From Gammaproteobacteria bacterium (GTDB lineage Bacteria; Pseudomonadota; Gammaproteobacteria; Pseudomonadales; Azotimanducaceae): a stretch of DNA of 64,000 nt. The stretch spans positions 1 to 64,000 of the forward strand of contig JAPOVK010000011.1 of assembly GCA_026708185.1 (NCBI GenBank), written 5' to 3'. Shown piece after piece: positions 36,005 through 44,975 of this stretch. The notes under the pieces are model-generated. The model saw only the letters and a list, made by a program, of their open reading frames with translations, did not search any database and was not told where the DNA came from. A program made the translations under genes and the position numbers. Every line of letters begins with the position of its first letter. Position 1 is the stretch's first letter.

Positions 36005-36519
36005 GACACATCCGGGAATACTGCAAGGATTGGCAGAAGGACTTCGCCGAGATCGCTCGATACTTGGGAACGTACCTTCCGGGCGAATGTCGGATCCACC
36101 ACGTCGGCAGCACCGCCATTCCCAACATGCCCGCGAAGGACGTCATTGATGTCGACATCGAATGCCCGCAAGGGTCGATGGGTCGAGTCGTTGAAGGGTT
36201 GTCGGATGCCGGCTACGAGCACTTGGGAGATCGCGGAATACCGACGCGGGAGGCCTTCCGCCCGCAGGAGGGCTCCCGTGCCCTGCTCCTGCACGCGCAC
36301 CACCTCTACGCCTGCGAGTCGGGCTCGGTCGAATTGCGTCGCCACCTCGCGTTCCGCGACTACCTCTCTTCCCGCCCGGCGCGCGCCCGTTGGTTGGCGG
36401 CTGCGAAGCGGCGTGCCGCCGATGACGCCCGGACGCGCCAGGCCTACATCGAGGCCAAGGACGCCGCGTACAAGGCCATCGTCGCCGAAGCGACCGAGTG
36501 GGGCGTGACGCGATGCTGA
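36001..36519 (+). CDS. GrpB-family (UPF0157) protein
   Basis: A 172-residue protein of the GrpB/UPF0157 family, a nucleotidyltransferase-like fold. Signature IHHVGSTAIPNMPAKDVIDVDIE (about residues 32-54) contains the G-S-T-A-I-P-x-x-x-A-K-x-x-I-D pattern. The TTG start at 36001 forms a TTGA overlap with the methyltransferase stop. The biochemical role of the family is unclear. Confidence 0.82.
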   Translation: MRHIREYCKDWQKDFAEIARYLGTYLPGECRIHHVGSTAIPNMPAKDVIDVDIECPQGSMGRVVEGLSDAGYEHLGDRGIPTREAFRPQEGSRALLLHAHHLYACESGSVELRRHLAFRDYLSSRPARARWLAAAKRRAADDARTRQAYIEAKDAAYKAIVAEATEWGVTRC

Positions 36520-37367
36520 CTGGGAGTTGCCTGTGCGGAGCCATCGCGTTCGCGGTAAACGGGCCGGTGGGGTCGGTCGGCCACTGCCATTGCTCCATGT
36601 GCCGCAAGTCGCATGGCAGCACGTTTGCCACCTTCGCGACGGTATCGACCGACGACTTCCGATGGGTGCGCGGCGAGGAGCGGGTCGTGACGTACCGTTC
36701 GTCGGCCCTGCGCTCACGGCGCTTCTGCGTGCGTTGCGGGTCGGCCGTCCTTGTCGACGGCGACGGCGAGCGGGACGTGCTGGTGCCGTTGGGCAATGTC
36801 GCCGGGGACCCCGGAGTACGGCCGCGCCGGCATGCCTTCACGGCCTCAATGGCGCCTTGGCACGCCATCGTCGACGACCTTCCGCGGCATGATGCGCATC
36901 CGCAGGCACTCGGGGGGCCGGTCGTCGATCGCCCGACGCATCCGCCGAAGACGCCCGGCGCCGTCGGTGGAAGCTGCCTGTGCGGGGCGGTCGCATACGA
37001 GTTCGACCGGCCGCCACTGCGGATGTACAACTGCCACTGCTCGCGGTGCCGGCGTGCCGTGAGCGCCGCTTATCAGACCGTCCTGCGCGTCCGGCGCAGC
37101 GGATTCCGCTGGCTTGCCGGTGCCGACAGCGTCGCTGGGTACCGCTTGCCGCGAACCCGGTTCCAGTGCGCCTTCTGCCGGGTCTGCGGTTCGCGAACCC
37201 CATGGGAGCGCGAAGCGCAGGTTTGCGTCCCCGCCGGATCCCTTGACGGTGATCCGGGCGAGCGACCCCGCTGCAACATCTACACCGACTCCCGCGCGGT
37301 CTGGGGCGCGCTTGACGAGAGACTCGAGAGCTGGCCCGCCGGGCTGACCCCTGACCCGGACCCCTAG
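36513..37367 (+). CDS. Double GFA/CENP-V-domain protein
   Basis: A 284-residue protein with two tandem GFA-type zinc-binding domains. Domain 1 has GSCLCGAIAFAV, GHCHCSMCRK and FCVRCGS; domain 2 has GSCLCGAVAYEF, NCHCSRCRRA and FCRVCGS. Single GFA domains are about 130 residues, so this is a fusion or tandem duplication. The family is named for glutathione-dependent formaldehyde activation, but most members have unknown substrates. ATG 36513 overlaps the previous stop by seven bases. Last gene of the operon. Confidence 0.85.
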   Translation: MLTGSCLCGAIAFAVNGPVGSVGHCHCSMCRKSHGSTFATFATVSTDDFRWVRGEERVVTYRSSALRSRRFCVRCGSAVLVDGDGERDVLVPLGNVAGDPGVRPRRHAFTASMAPWHAIVDDLPRHDAHPQALGGPVVDRPTHPPKTPGAVGGSCLCGAVAYEFDRPPLRMYNCHCSRCRRAVSAAYQTVLRVRRSGFRWLAGADSVAGYRLPRTRFQCAFCRVCGSRTPWEREAQVCVPAGSLDGDPGERPRCNIYTDSRAVWGALDERLESWPAGLTPDPDP

Positions 37368-37385
37368 GTTCCACCGGCCGCGCCG

Positions 37386-38399
37386 TCACCCGCGCGGCTT
37401 CATTCCGGTGACCCTGACCAGGATGCCGGGAATGAAGTCATTGACTTCGACCTCGACGAACCCGGCGTTCTCGAAGTAGGACGCGCATTCGGCACGTGTG
37501 TGGGCCATGCCGGTGCTGTTGGCGAAGACCTCGTATAGCCCCCAGATCGCAGCGTCCAAGGGACCGGCGCGATCGTCGTCGAGCATTTCGCCGATCAGGT
37601 GCATCTCGCCGCCGGGTTCGAGTGCCTGGAACGCCTTGGAGACGACGGCTTGGACGATTTCACGATTGTACTGGGGCAGGTTGCTGGCCATGACGGCGAC
37701 GTCGCAACCTTTGGGTAGGTCGTCCTTCGTGAAGTCCCCGCCCATGGTGGACACTCTGTCGCCGACGCCGTGCTTGGCGATGAACTCCTGGGTGACTTCC
37801 ACCACGGGCGGAAGATCGAAGACAACGGCCGTCAGGCCGGGATTCTCCTGTACCGCGACGATCGAATAGGCGCCCGAACCACCGCCGAGATCCATGATCT
37901 TCGTACGGTTGGCGAGATCGACGTGCCTCGAAAACCGGCGTCCGGACCCGAAGCCGACGCTCGCGGTGGCCTCGTGGTACCGACGCGCCGACTCCACTGT
38001 CATCGCAGCATCGAAGCGGCCGATGACCGTCGGCGGCTCCTGGCGGCCGAGGCTCTCGGTCAACTCGCCCCAGCGTTTCCACGCGGGCCGCACAAAGGTC
38101 ATCCAGGGGCCCGCGTAGCTCGCCTTGCCTTTCACCAGGTAGCGATCGACGTCTTCGGCGTTCTCGACGTGATCGCCACGGTAGCGGATCAGGCCCGCTG
38201 CCGCACACATGGCCATCAGGCGGTCGGCGTTGACTTCGGCGATGCCGGCCCGTTTGGCGAACCGTTGGATCGTGTTGTCGCCCGCGGCAATCGCCGTGAA
38301 CAGTTCGAGGTCGATTGCCGCAAAGAGGCTGGCGGACGTGATGAATGCCCGGGAGAGGCCTTGCAGCCGGACCGTATCGACTTTTCTTGAGTTGCTCAT
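37386..38399 (-). CDS. O-methyltransferase (acetylserotonin/HIOMT-like)
   Basis: A 337-residue SAM-dependent O-methyltransferase. The N-terminal dimerisation winged helix (about 10-95) is followed by motif I KIMDLGGGSGAYSIVAV, AVVFDLPPVVE and GGDFTKDDLPKGCDV, all typical for this class acting on small-molecule hydroxyls. ATG 38399 is chosen over an upstream start because AAGGAGAAGG stands ideally before it. Convergent with the GFA operon. Substrate unknown. Confidence 0.85.
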   Translation of the reverse strand: MSNSRKVDTVRLQGLSRAFITSASLFAAIDLELFTAIAAGDNTIQRFAKRAGIAEVNADRLMAMCAAAGLIRYRGDHVENAEDVDRYLVKGKASYAGPWMTFVRPAWKRWGELTESLGRQEPPTVIGRFDAAMTVESARRYHEATASVGFGSGRRFSRHVDLANRTKIMDLGGGSGAYSIVAVQENPGLTAVVFDLPPVVEVTQEFIAKHGVGDRVSTMGGDFTKDDLPKGCDVAVMASNLPQYNREIVQAVVSKAFQALEPGGEMHLIGEMLDDDRAGPLDAAIWGLYEVFANSTGMAHTRAECASYFENAGFVEVEVNDFIPGILVRVTGMKPRG

Positions 38400-38425
38400 C
38401 GTCCTTCTCCTTGGCAAATGTCGGT

Positions 38426-40168
38426 CTACGACGCGCCTTGGTGATCCACGCGTATCGTGACGATCTCCGTGTCGTGGTATTGCTGATGTTGTACGGACGT
38501 GGCGTAGTGGCGCAGCAGCCGCAGGGGTGTCTCCGCTTCGTTCGGCATCTCGGTCACGCCGTCGCTCAGCATGGCGAGCTGGTCCTCGAGGTTGAGGTCC
38601 TTGACGCTTGCGATGAACTCGATTCCCGTTGATCGACTTTCCGGCCGTGCGACGACGAGCAGTTCGCGATCCACATCCGGCGATCCCTTCGCCTCGGAGC
38701 CGAGCAGCGCGTGCACGGTTTCCTCCGCCACGGCGCGCAGCCGCTCGGTTAGCGGCTCATCGTAGCCCTTGGCCTTGGCGAAGCCGCGCAGGAAGGTGTC
38801 GATCTCGGCCAGCGCGTCGATGGCCAGCGCGGTGCGCAGTCGCTTCGGTCTGCTCGCGGTGAGGTCGAGGAAGGCCGAGAGCAGGATCACGGTGATCCCG
38901 CCCGCGGTCATGCCGTTGCCGAGAAACTGGCCCCAGGCACCCTCGCGGAGCATCGGATAGACGAGGTCGAACTGGAACGCTAGGCCGACCCAGAACGCGA
39001 AGCCCACGATCAGGCTCTTGCGATAGTCGAGACCATCGTTGGTCAGGATCTTCACGCCGAAGACGAACAGCAGGCCTACGATCACCGCCAGATAGCCACC
39101 GGCGACCGGGCCGGGCAGTGCGACGATCATGGCGACGAGCTTGGGGAAGAACGCTAGCGAAATGAAGAGGATGCCTACACAGACGCCAACCGATCGCGCG
39201 CAGACGCCGGTGAGTTCAGCGATCGCGACGCCGCTGCCGTAGGTGGTATTGGGCACGGTTCCACCCACACCCGAGAGCAGGTTGCCGAGCCCGTCGGCGT
39301 TGATCGCGCCCTGGATGGAGCGGAAGTCGATGGCCCGCGGCTTGCGCCACGATGCCCGCTGAATGGCGATGGCATCGCCGAGCGTGTCCATGGCACCGAC
39401 CAGGGTGACGATGAGGAAGCCGGGCAAGAGTGCCCAGAAGGTGTTGTCGAAGCTCAAGTCCAGGCCGGGATAGCCGGCGATGTCGGGCAGCCCGATCCAA
39501 GGGGCGGCAGCCACGCGCTCGATGTCGTAGATGCCGAAGCCGAGCCCGGCGATGGCGCCAGCGGCGAGGCCGATGCCGGGCGCCCAGACGCGCCACGCCC
39601 CGGAGAGCCGCAGGGCCACGAGAACGGTTGCGCCAAGCGTCACCAGCGCCGTGATCGGCGCGGCGGCCTCTTGCGTCCCCTCGGGCACGGCCGTGAGCTG
39701 CCGGAAGATGATCGGTGCGACGCTCACGGGAATGAGCATAAGCACAGTCCCCGCGACGGTGGGCGTGAACACGCGGCGCAGCAAGGCCATCTTCGCGCCG
39801 AGGACGAACTGGGCCATGGACGACATCACGATCAGGGTTGCCAGCAGCCCCGGGCCGCCCTCGGCGAGCGCTGTCACGCTCATGGGGAGAAACGCGGCCG
39901 TGCTGCCCATCACGAGGATGTAGCCTGCGCCGAGCCGGCCGATGCGGACCGCCTGGACGACGGTGGCCACGCCGCTTACGGCGAGCGCCGCGAACACCGC
40001 CCAGTTCAGGTACGCCTCGGTGCCGCCGGCCGTGCTGATGAGGATCGCCGGCGTCAGCACGACGGTGGCGACCGCGAGAACGGTGTACTGGATGCCGAGA
40101 CCGAGGGTCAGGGCCGGCGGCGGACGTTCGTCGGCCTCGTAACGTACGTCGTGGTTGGTCTGCGGCAT
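38426..40168 (-). CDS. NCS2 xanthine/uracil permease with C-terminal ATPase-like domain
   Basis: A 580-residue protein. Residues about 15-440 form 12-14 membrane helices with nucleobase/ascorbate-transporter motifs (LPGFLIVTLVGAMDTLGDA with the conserved acidic residue, GLGNLLSGVGGTVPNTTYG). Unlike usual permeases (about 450 residues) it continues with about 140 soluble residues (RLRAVAEETVHALLG, LRLLRHYATSVQHQQYHD), which resemble a GHKL/anti-sigma-type ATP-binding domain lacking its clear G-boxes. ATG 40168 follows GGAAGG. Probably a proton symporter for purines or pyrimidines; the tail may be regulatory. Confidence 0.8.
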   Translation of the reverse strand: MPQTNHDVRYEADERPPPALTLGLGIQYTVLAVATVVLTPAILISTAGGTEAYLNWAVFAALAVSGVATVVQAVRIGRLGAGYILVMGSTAAFLPMSVTALAEGGPGLLATLIVMSSMAQFVLGAKMALLRRVFTPTVAGTVLMLIPVSVAPIIFRQLTAVPEGTQEAAAPITALVTLGATVLVALRLSGAWRVWAPGIGLAAGAIAGLGFGIYDIERVAAAPWIGLPDIAGYPGLDLSFDNTFWALLPGFLIVTLVGAMDTLGDAIAIQRASWRKPRAIDFRSIQGAINADGLGNLLSGVGGTVPNTTYGSGVAIAELTGVCARSVGVCVGILFISLAFFPKLVAMIVALPGPVAGGYLAVIVGLLFVFGVKILTNDGLDYRKSLIVGFAFWVGLAFQFDLVYPMLREGAWGQFLGNGMTAGGITVILLSAFLDLTASRPKRLRTALAIDALAEIDTFLRGFAKAKGYDEPLTERLRAVAEETVHALLGSEAKGSPDVDRELLVVARPESRSTGIEFIASVKDLNLEDQLAMLSDGVTEMPNEAETPLRLLRHYATSVQHQQYHDTEIVTIRVDHQGAS

Positions 40169-40228
40169 TGCCTTCCCGGGCGCATTCGTGAGGCGCGGAG
40201 TCTAAGCACCTTGCCGGTATGCGGCCAA

Positions 40229-41656
40229 TCAGCCCGTACGCTTACCTGGTGACGATCCGGGCCGCGGCCAGTGCGGATGATGGTCGTCGATCACGAAGCG
40301 GTGGGCGTGACGCATGGGGCGATGGCGGTGCGGATGGCTGTGCGGTTCGTCGCCTGCCGCGGGTTCCTGATCGTGGTGGTGGTCGTCCGGTCCGTGACCG
40401 TGCACGTGGTCGTGGACTAGCTCGGCGTGGGTGTGTGGCAGGATCTCCGGGTCGTGCTTCGGCCACAGCCGAGCTGCGAGCGCCGCGAAAACCAGGACGC
40501 CGAAGCCGAGCGCGAGCGCCGTGGCTGGCACGCCGAGATGGGTGCCGAGCAGGCCCGCCACCGGGTAGAAGACGAGCCAGCACGCGTGCGACAGGGCGAA
40601 TTGGGCCGAGAAGTACGAGGGGCGGTCCGCCGGCGCGGACGACCTATTCACCACGCGGCCCGCGGGCGTCTGCACCAGGGACCAGCCGAATCCGATGAGG
40701 AACCAGACGGGCCACACCCAGGGGTGTGCGGGACCGGTGGCCAGCAAGCCGAGGCCGGCGGCCATGACCAGGGCGCCAGACAGCATCACGGACCGGTCCT
40801 CGATGCGGTCCAGCACCCTCGGCAAACCGATCGCTGCAACCATCGAACCGCCACCTGATGCGGCTAAGGCGATGGCGACGTCGGACTCGCTGCCGCCTAG
40901 GTAGTCGCGCACGTAGATGACGGTGTTGACGATGATCATCGCACTTGCGCTGGCGACACCCATGTACAGGGCGAGGAGGCCGCGCAGCCGTGGCGTCTTC
41001 AGGTATGAGCGAATGCCGAAACTGATCTCGTCGGCGATGGCGCCCGGTCTCGAAACCGGCCGCGTGGTTGGCAGCAGCGTCGCGAGAATCAGTGCGGCGG
41101 ACACGAGGAACGCCACCGCGTTGCCAACGAAAAGGCCCGTGTAGCTCACGTAGAGGAGGGCAATCGCTGCGAACGTGGGGCTAAGCACGTTCTCGAGGTC
41201 GTAGGCCAGGCGGGACATGGCAAGCGCCCGGGTGTAGCGGCGCTCTTCGGGGAGGATGTCCGGGATGGTCGCCGCGTAGACGGGCTTGAAGCCCGCCGAA
41301 AACACGCTCAGCAGGAAGATCAGCAGGTAGAGGTGCCAGGCTTCGCTCGCGAAGGGCATAGCCAGTACCAGCGCCGCCCGAACCAGGTCCATGGCGACGA
41401 GGAACCCCTTGCGTCGAAAGCGGTGGGAAAGCCCGCCGGCGATGGGCGCGAACACGACATAGGCGACCATCTTGCAGGCCAGCGCGGTCCCCAGCACCGC
41501 GGCGGCGTTGCCGCCGGCCAGATCGTAGGCCAGCAAGGTCATCGCCACGGTGGCGAGCCCGGAACCGATCAGTGCCACGACTTGTGCCGCAAACAGCTTG
41601 CGGAAGCTTGCGTCGCGCAATGGACCGAGCCGTTCCACCCGCTGATTATCGTGCAA
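40229..41656 (-). CDS. MFS exporter with histidine-rich cytoplasmic tail
   Basis: A 475-residue 12-helix MFS protein (motif A region GGLSHRFRRKG). The last about 75 residues contain 19 histidines, in clusters such as HDHVHGHGPDDHHHDQ and HSHPHRHRPMRHAHR. NreB-type nickel exporters have this arrangement, so a Ni/Co or Zn export role is suggested (inference). The frame opens at TTG 41656; GTG 41638 (MERLGPLRDASF) is an equally good start. Confidence 0.8.
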   Translation of the reverse strand: MHDNQRVERLGPLRDASFRKLFAAQVVALIGSGLATVAMTLLAYDLAGGNAAAVLGTALACKMVAYVVFAPIAGGLSHRFRRKGFLVAMDLVRAALVLAMPFASEAWHLYLLIFLLSVFSAGFKPVYAATIPDILPEERRYTRALAMSRLAYDLENVLSPTFAAIALLYVSYTGLFVGNAVAFLVSAALILATLLPTTRPVSRPGAIADEISFGIRSYLKTPRLRGLLALYMGVASASAMIIVNTVIYVRDYLGGSESDVAIALAASGGGSMVAAIGLPRVLDRIEDRSVMLSGALVMAAGLGLLATGPAHPWVWPVWFLIGFGWSLVQTPAGRVVNRSSAPADRPSYFSAQFALSHACWLVFYPVAGLLGTHLGVPATALALGFGVLVFAALAARLWPKHDPEILPHTHAELVHDHVHGHGPDDHHHDQEPAAGDEPHSHPHRHRPMRHAHRFVIDDHHPHWPRPGSSPGKRTG

Positions 41657-41747
41657 AGCAAGCCCGGTCGCCCGTCCCTTGTCGTTGTTGGCGTCGGGTA
41701 CCTGGCCCGATTTGACGAAACTGCCACAAGCTCCTACTTTGGGTCGG

Positions 41748-42812
41748 ATGCGATCCGTCGTCAGCCTGACGTTTGCCGCGTTGCTCGCTTGCCCCGTCCA
41801 AGCCGACGAGGTGCGGCCGGGCGTACTTCGGACGCCGGATTCGCGATTTGCGGATCTCGAGGATTTCCCCTATGCGCCGAACTACCTGCAAGTCGGCGAC
41901 ATCCGTCTGCACTACGTGGACGAAGGCCCGCGCGACGGCCAGACCCTGCTCCTGATCCACGGCGAGCCGACCTGGAGCTACCTGTTCCGCAAGATGATCC
42001 CCGTGTTCACAGACGCCGGCTACCGGGTGGTGGCACCGGACCTCGTCGGCTTCGGCCGCTCGGACAAGTTCGTGGACGAAGAGGCCTACAGCTACCCCAT
42101 GCAGGTCGAGTACATGCAGGCGCTGGTAGGCGCCCTCGACCTGTCGGACGTGACGTTCTTCGGCCAGGACTGGGGCGGTCTGATCGGGTTGCGCGTGGTC
42201 GCCGCGGAGCCCGAGCGCTTCGCGCGCGTGGTCGTTTCCAACACCGGGCTCCCCGCCGCAGACGGCGTCCGGGGCTGGCTCGGCTATACGATGTTCAAGC
42301 TCGCTGTCTGGTGGGAGGGCGCGCTGACGCTGGACGAACTCCAGTCCGAGGTCACCTTCCCGCGCTGGGTGGCGTACAGCTACCACGTCGACGATCTGCC
42401 CATCGGCCGCCTCATGTCCTTCATGGGCGGAAGCGAGGGCGTGGTCGCCGCCTACGAGGCGCCGTTCCCGGACGCCTCCTACAAGGCGGCCGCGCAGATC
42501 ATGCCCTACCTGGTGCCGTCCCAACTGCGCGAGAACGAGGCCGCCTGGGCGGTGTTCGAGAACTGGGACAAGCCCTTCCTCGTCGCCTTCACGGACTCCG
42601 ATCCCATCACCCGCGGCGGCGAGGCCGCCTTCCTGTCGCGCGTCGCCGTGGCACAGAACGTCACGATCCGAGGTGCCGGGCATTTCGTCCAAGAGGACGC
42701 CGGCCGGGCGCTCGCGGAGCTCATGGTCGACTTCATGGAGGGACGCGAACTGCCAGCCGAGATCCTCTCCGATAGCCCGGCACCCGACGAAGCCGGGTCA
42801 CCGGACGGCTGA
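41748..42812 (+). CDS. Haloalkane dehalogenase-like alpha/beta hydrolase with signal peptide
   Basis: A 354-residue protein. ATG 41748 gives a signal peptide MRSVVSLTFAALLACPVQA. Dehalogenase features: oxyanion/halide segment LLLIHGEPTWSYLFRKMIP (E73, W76), nucleophile D141 in FFGQDWGGLIGLR, where most hydrolases have Ser, and catalytic His in IRGAGHFVQED. Such enzymes replace a carbon-bound halide with hydroxyl. Export is unusual for this family. It is divergent from the His-rich MFS gene with about 90 bases between, in which I see no certain promoter. Confidence 0.83.
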   Translation: MRSVVSLTFAALLACPVQADEVRPGVLRTPDSRFADLEDFPYAPNYLQVGDIRLHYVDEGPRDGQTLLLIHGEPTWSYLFRKMIPVFTDAGYRVVAPDLVGFGRSDKFVDEEAYSYPMQVEYMQALVGALDLSDVTFFGQDWGGLIGLRVVAAEPERFARVVVSNTGLPAADGVRGWLGYTMFKLAVWWEGALTLDELQSEVTFPRWVAYSYHVDDLPIGRLMSFMGGSEGVVAAYEAPFPDASYKAAAQIMPYLVPSQLRENEAAWAVFENWDKPFLVAFTDSDPITRGGEAAFLSRVAVAQNVTIRGAGHFVQEDAGRALAELMVDFMEGRELPAEILSDSPAPDEAGSPDG

Positions 42813-42823
42813 TGGAACTGCGC

Positions 42824-43267
42824 TCAGGCGTCGGGTTTCTTAAGCCGGACCGCCAGCACGTCGAAAGCCTCGTCGTGCAGCACCGCATTCGACGTCGAGC
42901 CCATGAAGAACTCGAGGCCGCGTCGCCGATGCGTCCCGATCACCACGAGGTCGACGGCGAGGTCCTTGGCGAGCCGGCGGATCTCTGACGAAGCCGAACC
43001 GCCCCCGAGGTGGCAGTTCGTGTCCGGGACGTCGTAGGCCCGCGTGGCTTCCTTGAGACGCGTCCGCGCCTGGTCCTGGAGGCTGGTCTGGATTTCCCGC
43101 ACCGCGCTCGGGAACTCGCCGCCGTAAGCGAGTGGCAGCGGCTCGACAATGTGCACAACGTGCAACTCAGCGCCCAACGCGCTCGCGAGCGTCGCCGCGT
43201 AGTCGACGACCCGCCCACCGTCCTCGCGAAGGTCTGCCGCGGCCAGTATCCGCGTGTAGATCGGCAT
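42824..43267 (-). CDS. Universal stress protein (UspA family)
   Basis: A 147-residue single Usp domain. It starts PIYTRILAAADL and ends with VIGTHRRRGLEFFMGSTSNAVLHD, near the ATP-binding G-x2-G-x9-G-[ST] motif, so it probably binds ATP. Start ATG 43267 after AGGA. Role in stress survival; no specific partner seen. Confidence 0.87.
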   Translation of the reverse strand: MPIYTRILAAADLREDGGRVVDYAATLASALGAELHVVHIVEPLPLAYGGEFPSAVREIQTSLQDQARTRLKEATRAYDVPDTNCHLGGGSASSEIRRLAKDLAVDLVVIGTHRRRGLEFFMGSTSNAVLHDEAFDVLAVRLKKPDA

Positions 43268-43338
43268 GGGTCCTGTCCTAACGCCCCAGTTGGTGGGATT
43301 ACATCACAGGGAAAAGGCGCCCAAGGGAGCGATATCCG

Positions 43339-44742
43339 TCAGCGCCAGCCCTGCCGCCACGCCTGGTATTCGGCCTGCCGCAGACGATAGCGCGCGATGT
43401 TGCCTTCGTGGAGGCTCATGATCTCGGTCTCTACGACTTCGATGAACCGCGCCTGGTCCGCCGGCGAAACCTGCTCCGCCGCACGTTGCCGCGTCAATGC
43501 AATCGCGGCGTTCTTGTCCATTCCCGTGCGCACCACCGCGGCGACCAACTCGACGACCAGCGCCCGGTAGCGCAGGCGGAACGGGTCCGGTTCACCCAAC
43601 GACTGGCGCACTGCCGAGTAACGCGCGCTGGAGCGCTCGTAGGCCCAGACGAACACGTCACGCAGGAGCTCCACGCGATTCAGCTCGTAGATGGCCAAGA
43701 CGCCGTCGATGTATGCCCGCTCCGGCACGTCCACGAAGGACAGGGGGCAGAGATTGCCGCGGATCAGCGGGATATTCGCGGCGAGGCGGGAGACCCGTTT
43801 GTTGACGTCCTCGAAACCCTGCAGATAGGCGAGGTGCACGAGGGCGAAGAACGCCTGCTCGAAGGGGTCCGTAATCGCGGTCGCGGTGTCCAGAATCTGA
43901 TCGAAGCATTCCTCGATGAGCTGCGGCACTTCGAGCGGATGGTAGACCGTGCCGTCGACGCCGACCGGGATGTGCCGCAGGCGGCCGGTGGCCTGCGGGT
44001 CGGCAAGCAGGTTGTCCGCGAGCAGCGCGTGCAGATTCAGGATGGTGTACCGATTGAAGCCGACTTCGTCGGCCTGGTCGACGAGCAGTTCGATGGCCGC
44101 CTTGTGGTTGAGGATCATCTGCGCTTCGCGCGCATCCTTGCCTTCGGCGGCCTCGCCCAGCTCAAGCAGACGCTCGGTTTCCAGCAAGGAGTAGGTATTG
44201 CCTTCCAGACGGCTGGAGTTCCAGGACAGATCGATCAGCAGGCGGCCGTAGATCGTCCGGGCGTAGGTTCCCGCCGGACGCCCGCCGCCGGGCGGGCGAC
44301 CAATGTCCAGTAGGCGTTGGCGCGCTTCGGCCGGCAAGTAGTAGGTGACGTTGGGCTGGTAGCCATCGAGGAAGGAACGCCGGTAGCCCACGGGCTGCCG
44401 CCTATGGATCGGCGCGCGAATCGCCTGCTTGATCGCCTCCGCCTCGAGCGAGGTCGGCACATAGACCTCGCCACGCGCCGCGGCGCACGCGGTACCTGCG
44501 ACCGAACTACCTTGGCCTGCGTTGGTGATGGGGCGATAGCGACGGCCCTTGCGTTGCCCTTCGGCGATCAGCCGCTTCTGTTCCACCAGCAAGGCGAGGC
44601 GGCGCTGCAGCATGCGTGGCGGCAGCTCGTAGGGCAGTCCCGCGCGGATGGCGCTGACCTGCACGCCTTCCGGGTGGGCCGCCACGACGGTGAGAATGGC
44701 ATCAAGCTCTTGTTCGGGAATCCGCTTCGGCATAAGGCGCAT
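43339..44742 (-). CDS. Fic-domain protein with N-terminal winged helix and altered active site
   Basis: A 467-residue protein. Residues 11-72 form a winged-helix domain. The inhibitory helix motif SSRLEGN (S176, E180, G181) matches class II Fic proteins, where the Glu blocks ATP. The catalytic loop reads QGFEDVNKRVSR (308-319): the canonical HPFxDGNGRxxR His is replaced by Gln. AMPylation may thus be lost or altered; I believe one Fic subfamily shares this NKR-type loop. ATG 44742 (or 44733) faces an AT-rich operator region at 44762-44815, so the winged helix may autoregulate. Confidence 0.8.
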   Translation of the reverse strand: MRLMPKRIPEQELDAILTVVAAHPEGVQVSAIRAGLPYELPPRMLQRRLALLVEQKRLIAEGQRKGRRYRPITNAGQGSSVAGTACAAARGEVYVPTSLEAEAIKQAIRAPIHRRQPVGYRRSFLDGYQPNVTYYLPAEARQRLLDIGRPPGGGRPAGTYARTIYGRLLIDLSWNSSRLEGNTYSLLETERLLELGEAAEGKDAREAQMILNHKAAIELLVDQADEVGFNRYTILNLHALLADNLLADPQATGRLRHIPVGVDGTVYHPLEVPQLIEECFDQILDTATAITDPFEQAFFALVHLAYLQGFEDVNKRVSRLAANIPLIRGNLCPLSFVDVPERAYIDGVLAIYELNRVELLRDVFVWAYERSSARYSAVRQSLGEPDPFRLRYRALVVELVAAVVRTGMDKNAAIALTRQRAAEQVSPADQARFIEVVETEIMSLHEGNIARYRLRQAEYQAWRQGWR

Positions 44743-44761
44743 TATAGGTCGTTAAAGGCTC

Positions 44762-44815
44762 TTATACGACGAATAAACCCAAAATATTGACGTAAAATAC
44801 GTTGTTGTCGTATAA
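44762..44815. promoter_or_regulatory. Inverted repeat between Fic and hydrolase genes
   Basis: TTATACGAC (44762-44770) and GTCGTATAA (44807-44815) are perfect complements 36 bases apart in AT-rich DNA 20 bases upstream of the Fic gene. A further TTATAGGTCG-like stretch lies nearby. Good candidate binding site for the Fic protein's winged helix. Confidence 0.5.
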
Positions 44816-44816
44816 A
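44787..44816 (+). promoter_or_regulatory. Sigma-70-type promoter for the alpha/beta hydrolase
   Basis: TTGACG (44787-44792) and TATAAA (44811-44816) are spaced 18 bases apart on the plus strand and read toward the gene at 44976. The -10 box overlaps one operator arm. Confidence 0.55.
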
Positions 44817-44975
44817 TCCGTCTTATCGTCGCAAATGCACCTCTTGCGGAAGGCGTGCCTAAGGGCACGCGACGACACCGCGTGGACACGCCTGCAGTCG
44901 CGACTAGTCTGCACCGAATCGTCGCGGCCCGGCCAAAGGCTGGGCGCCGCACACCGCTCGACTGAGCAGAATGAC

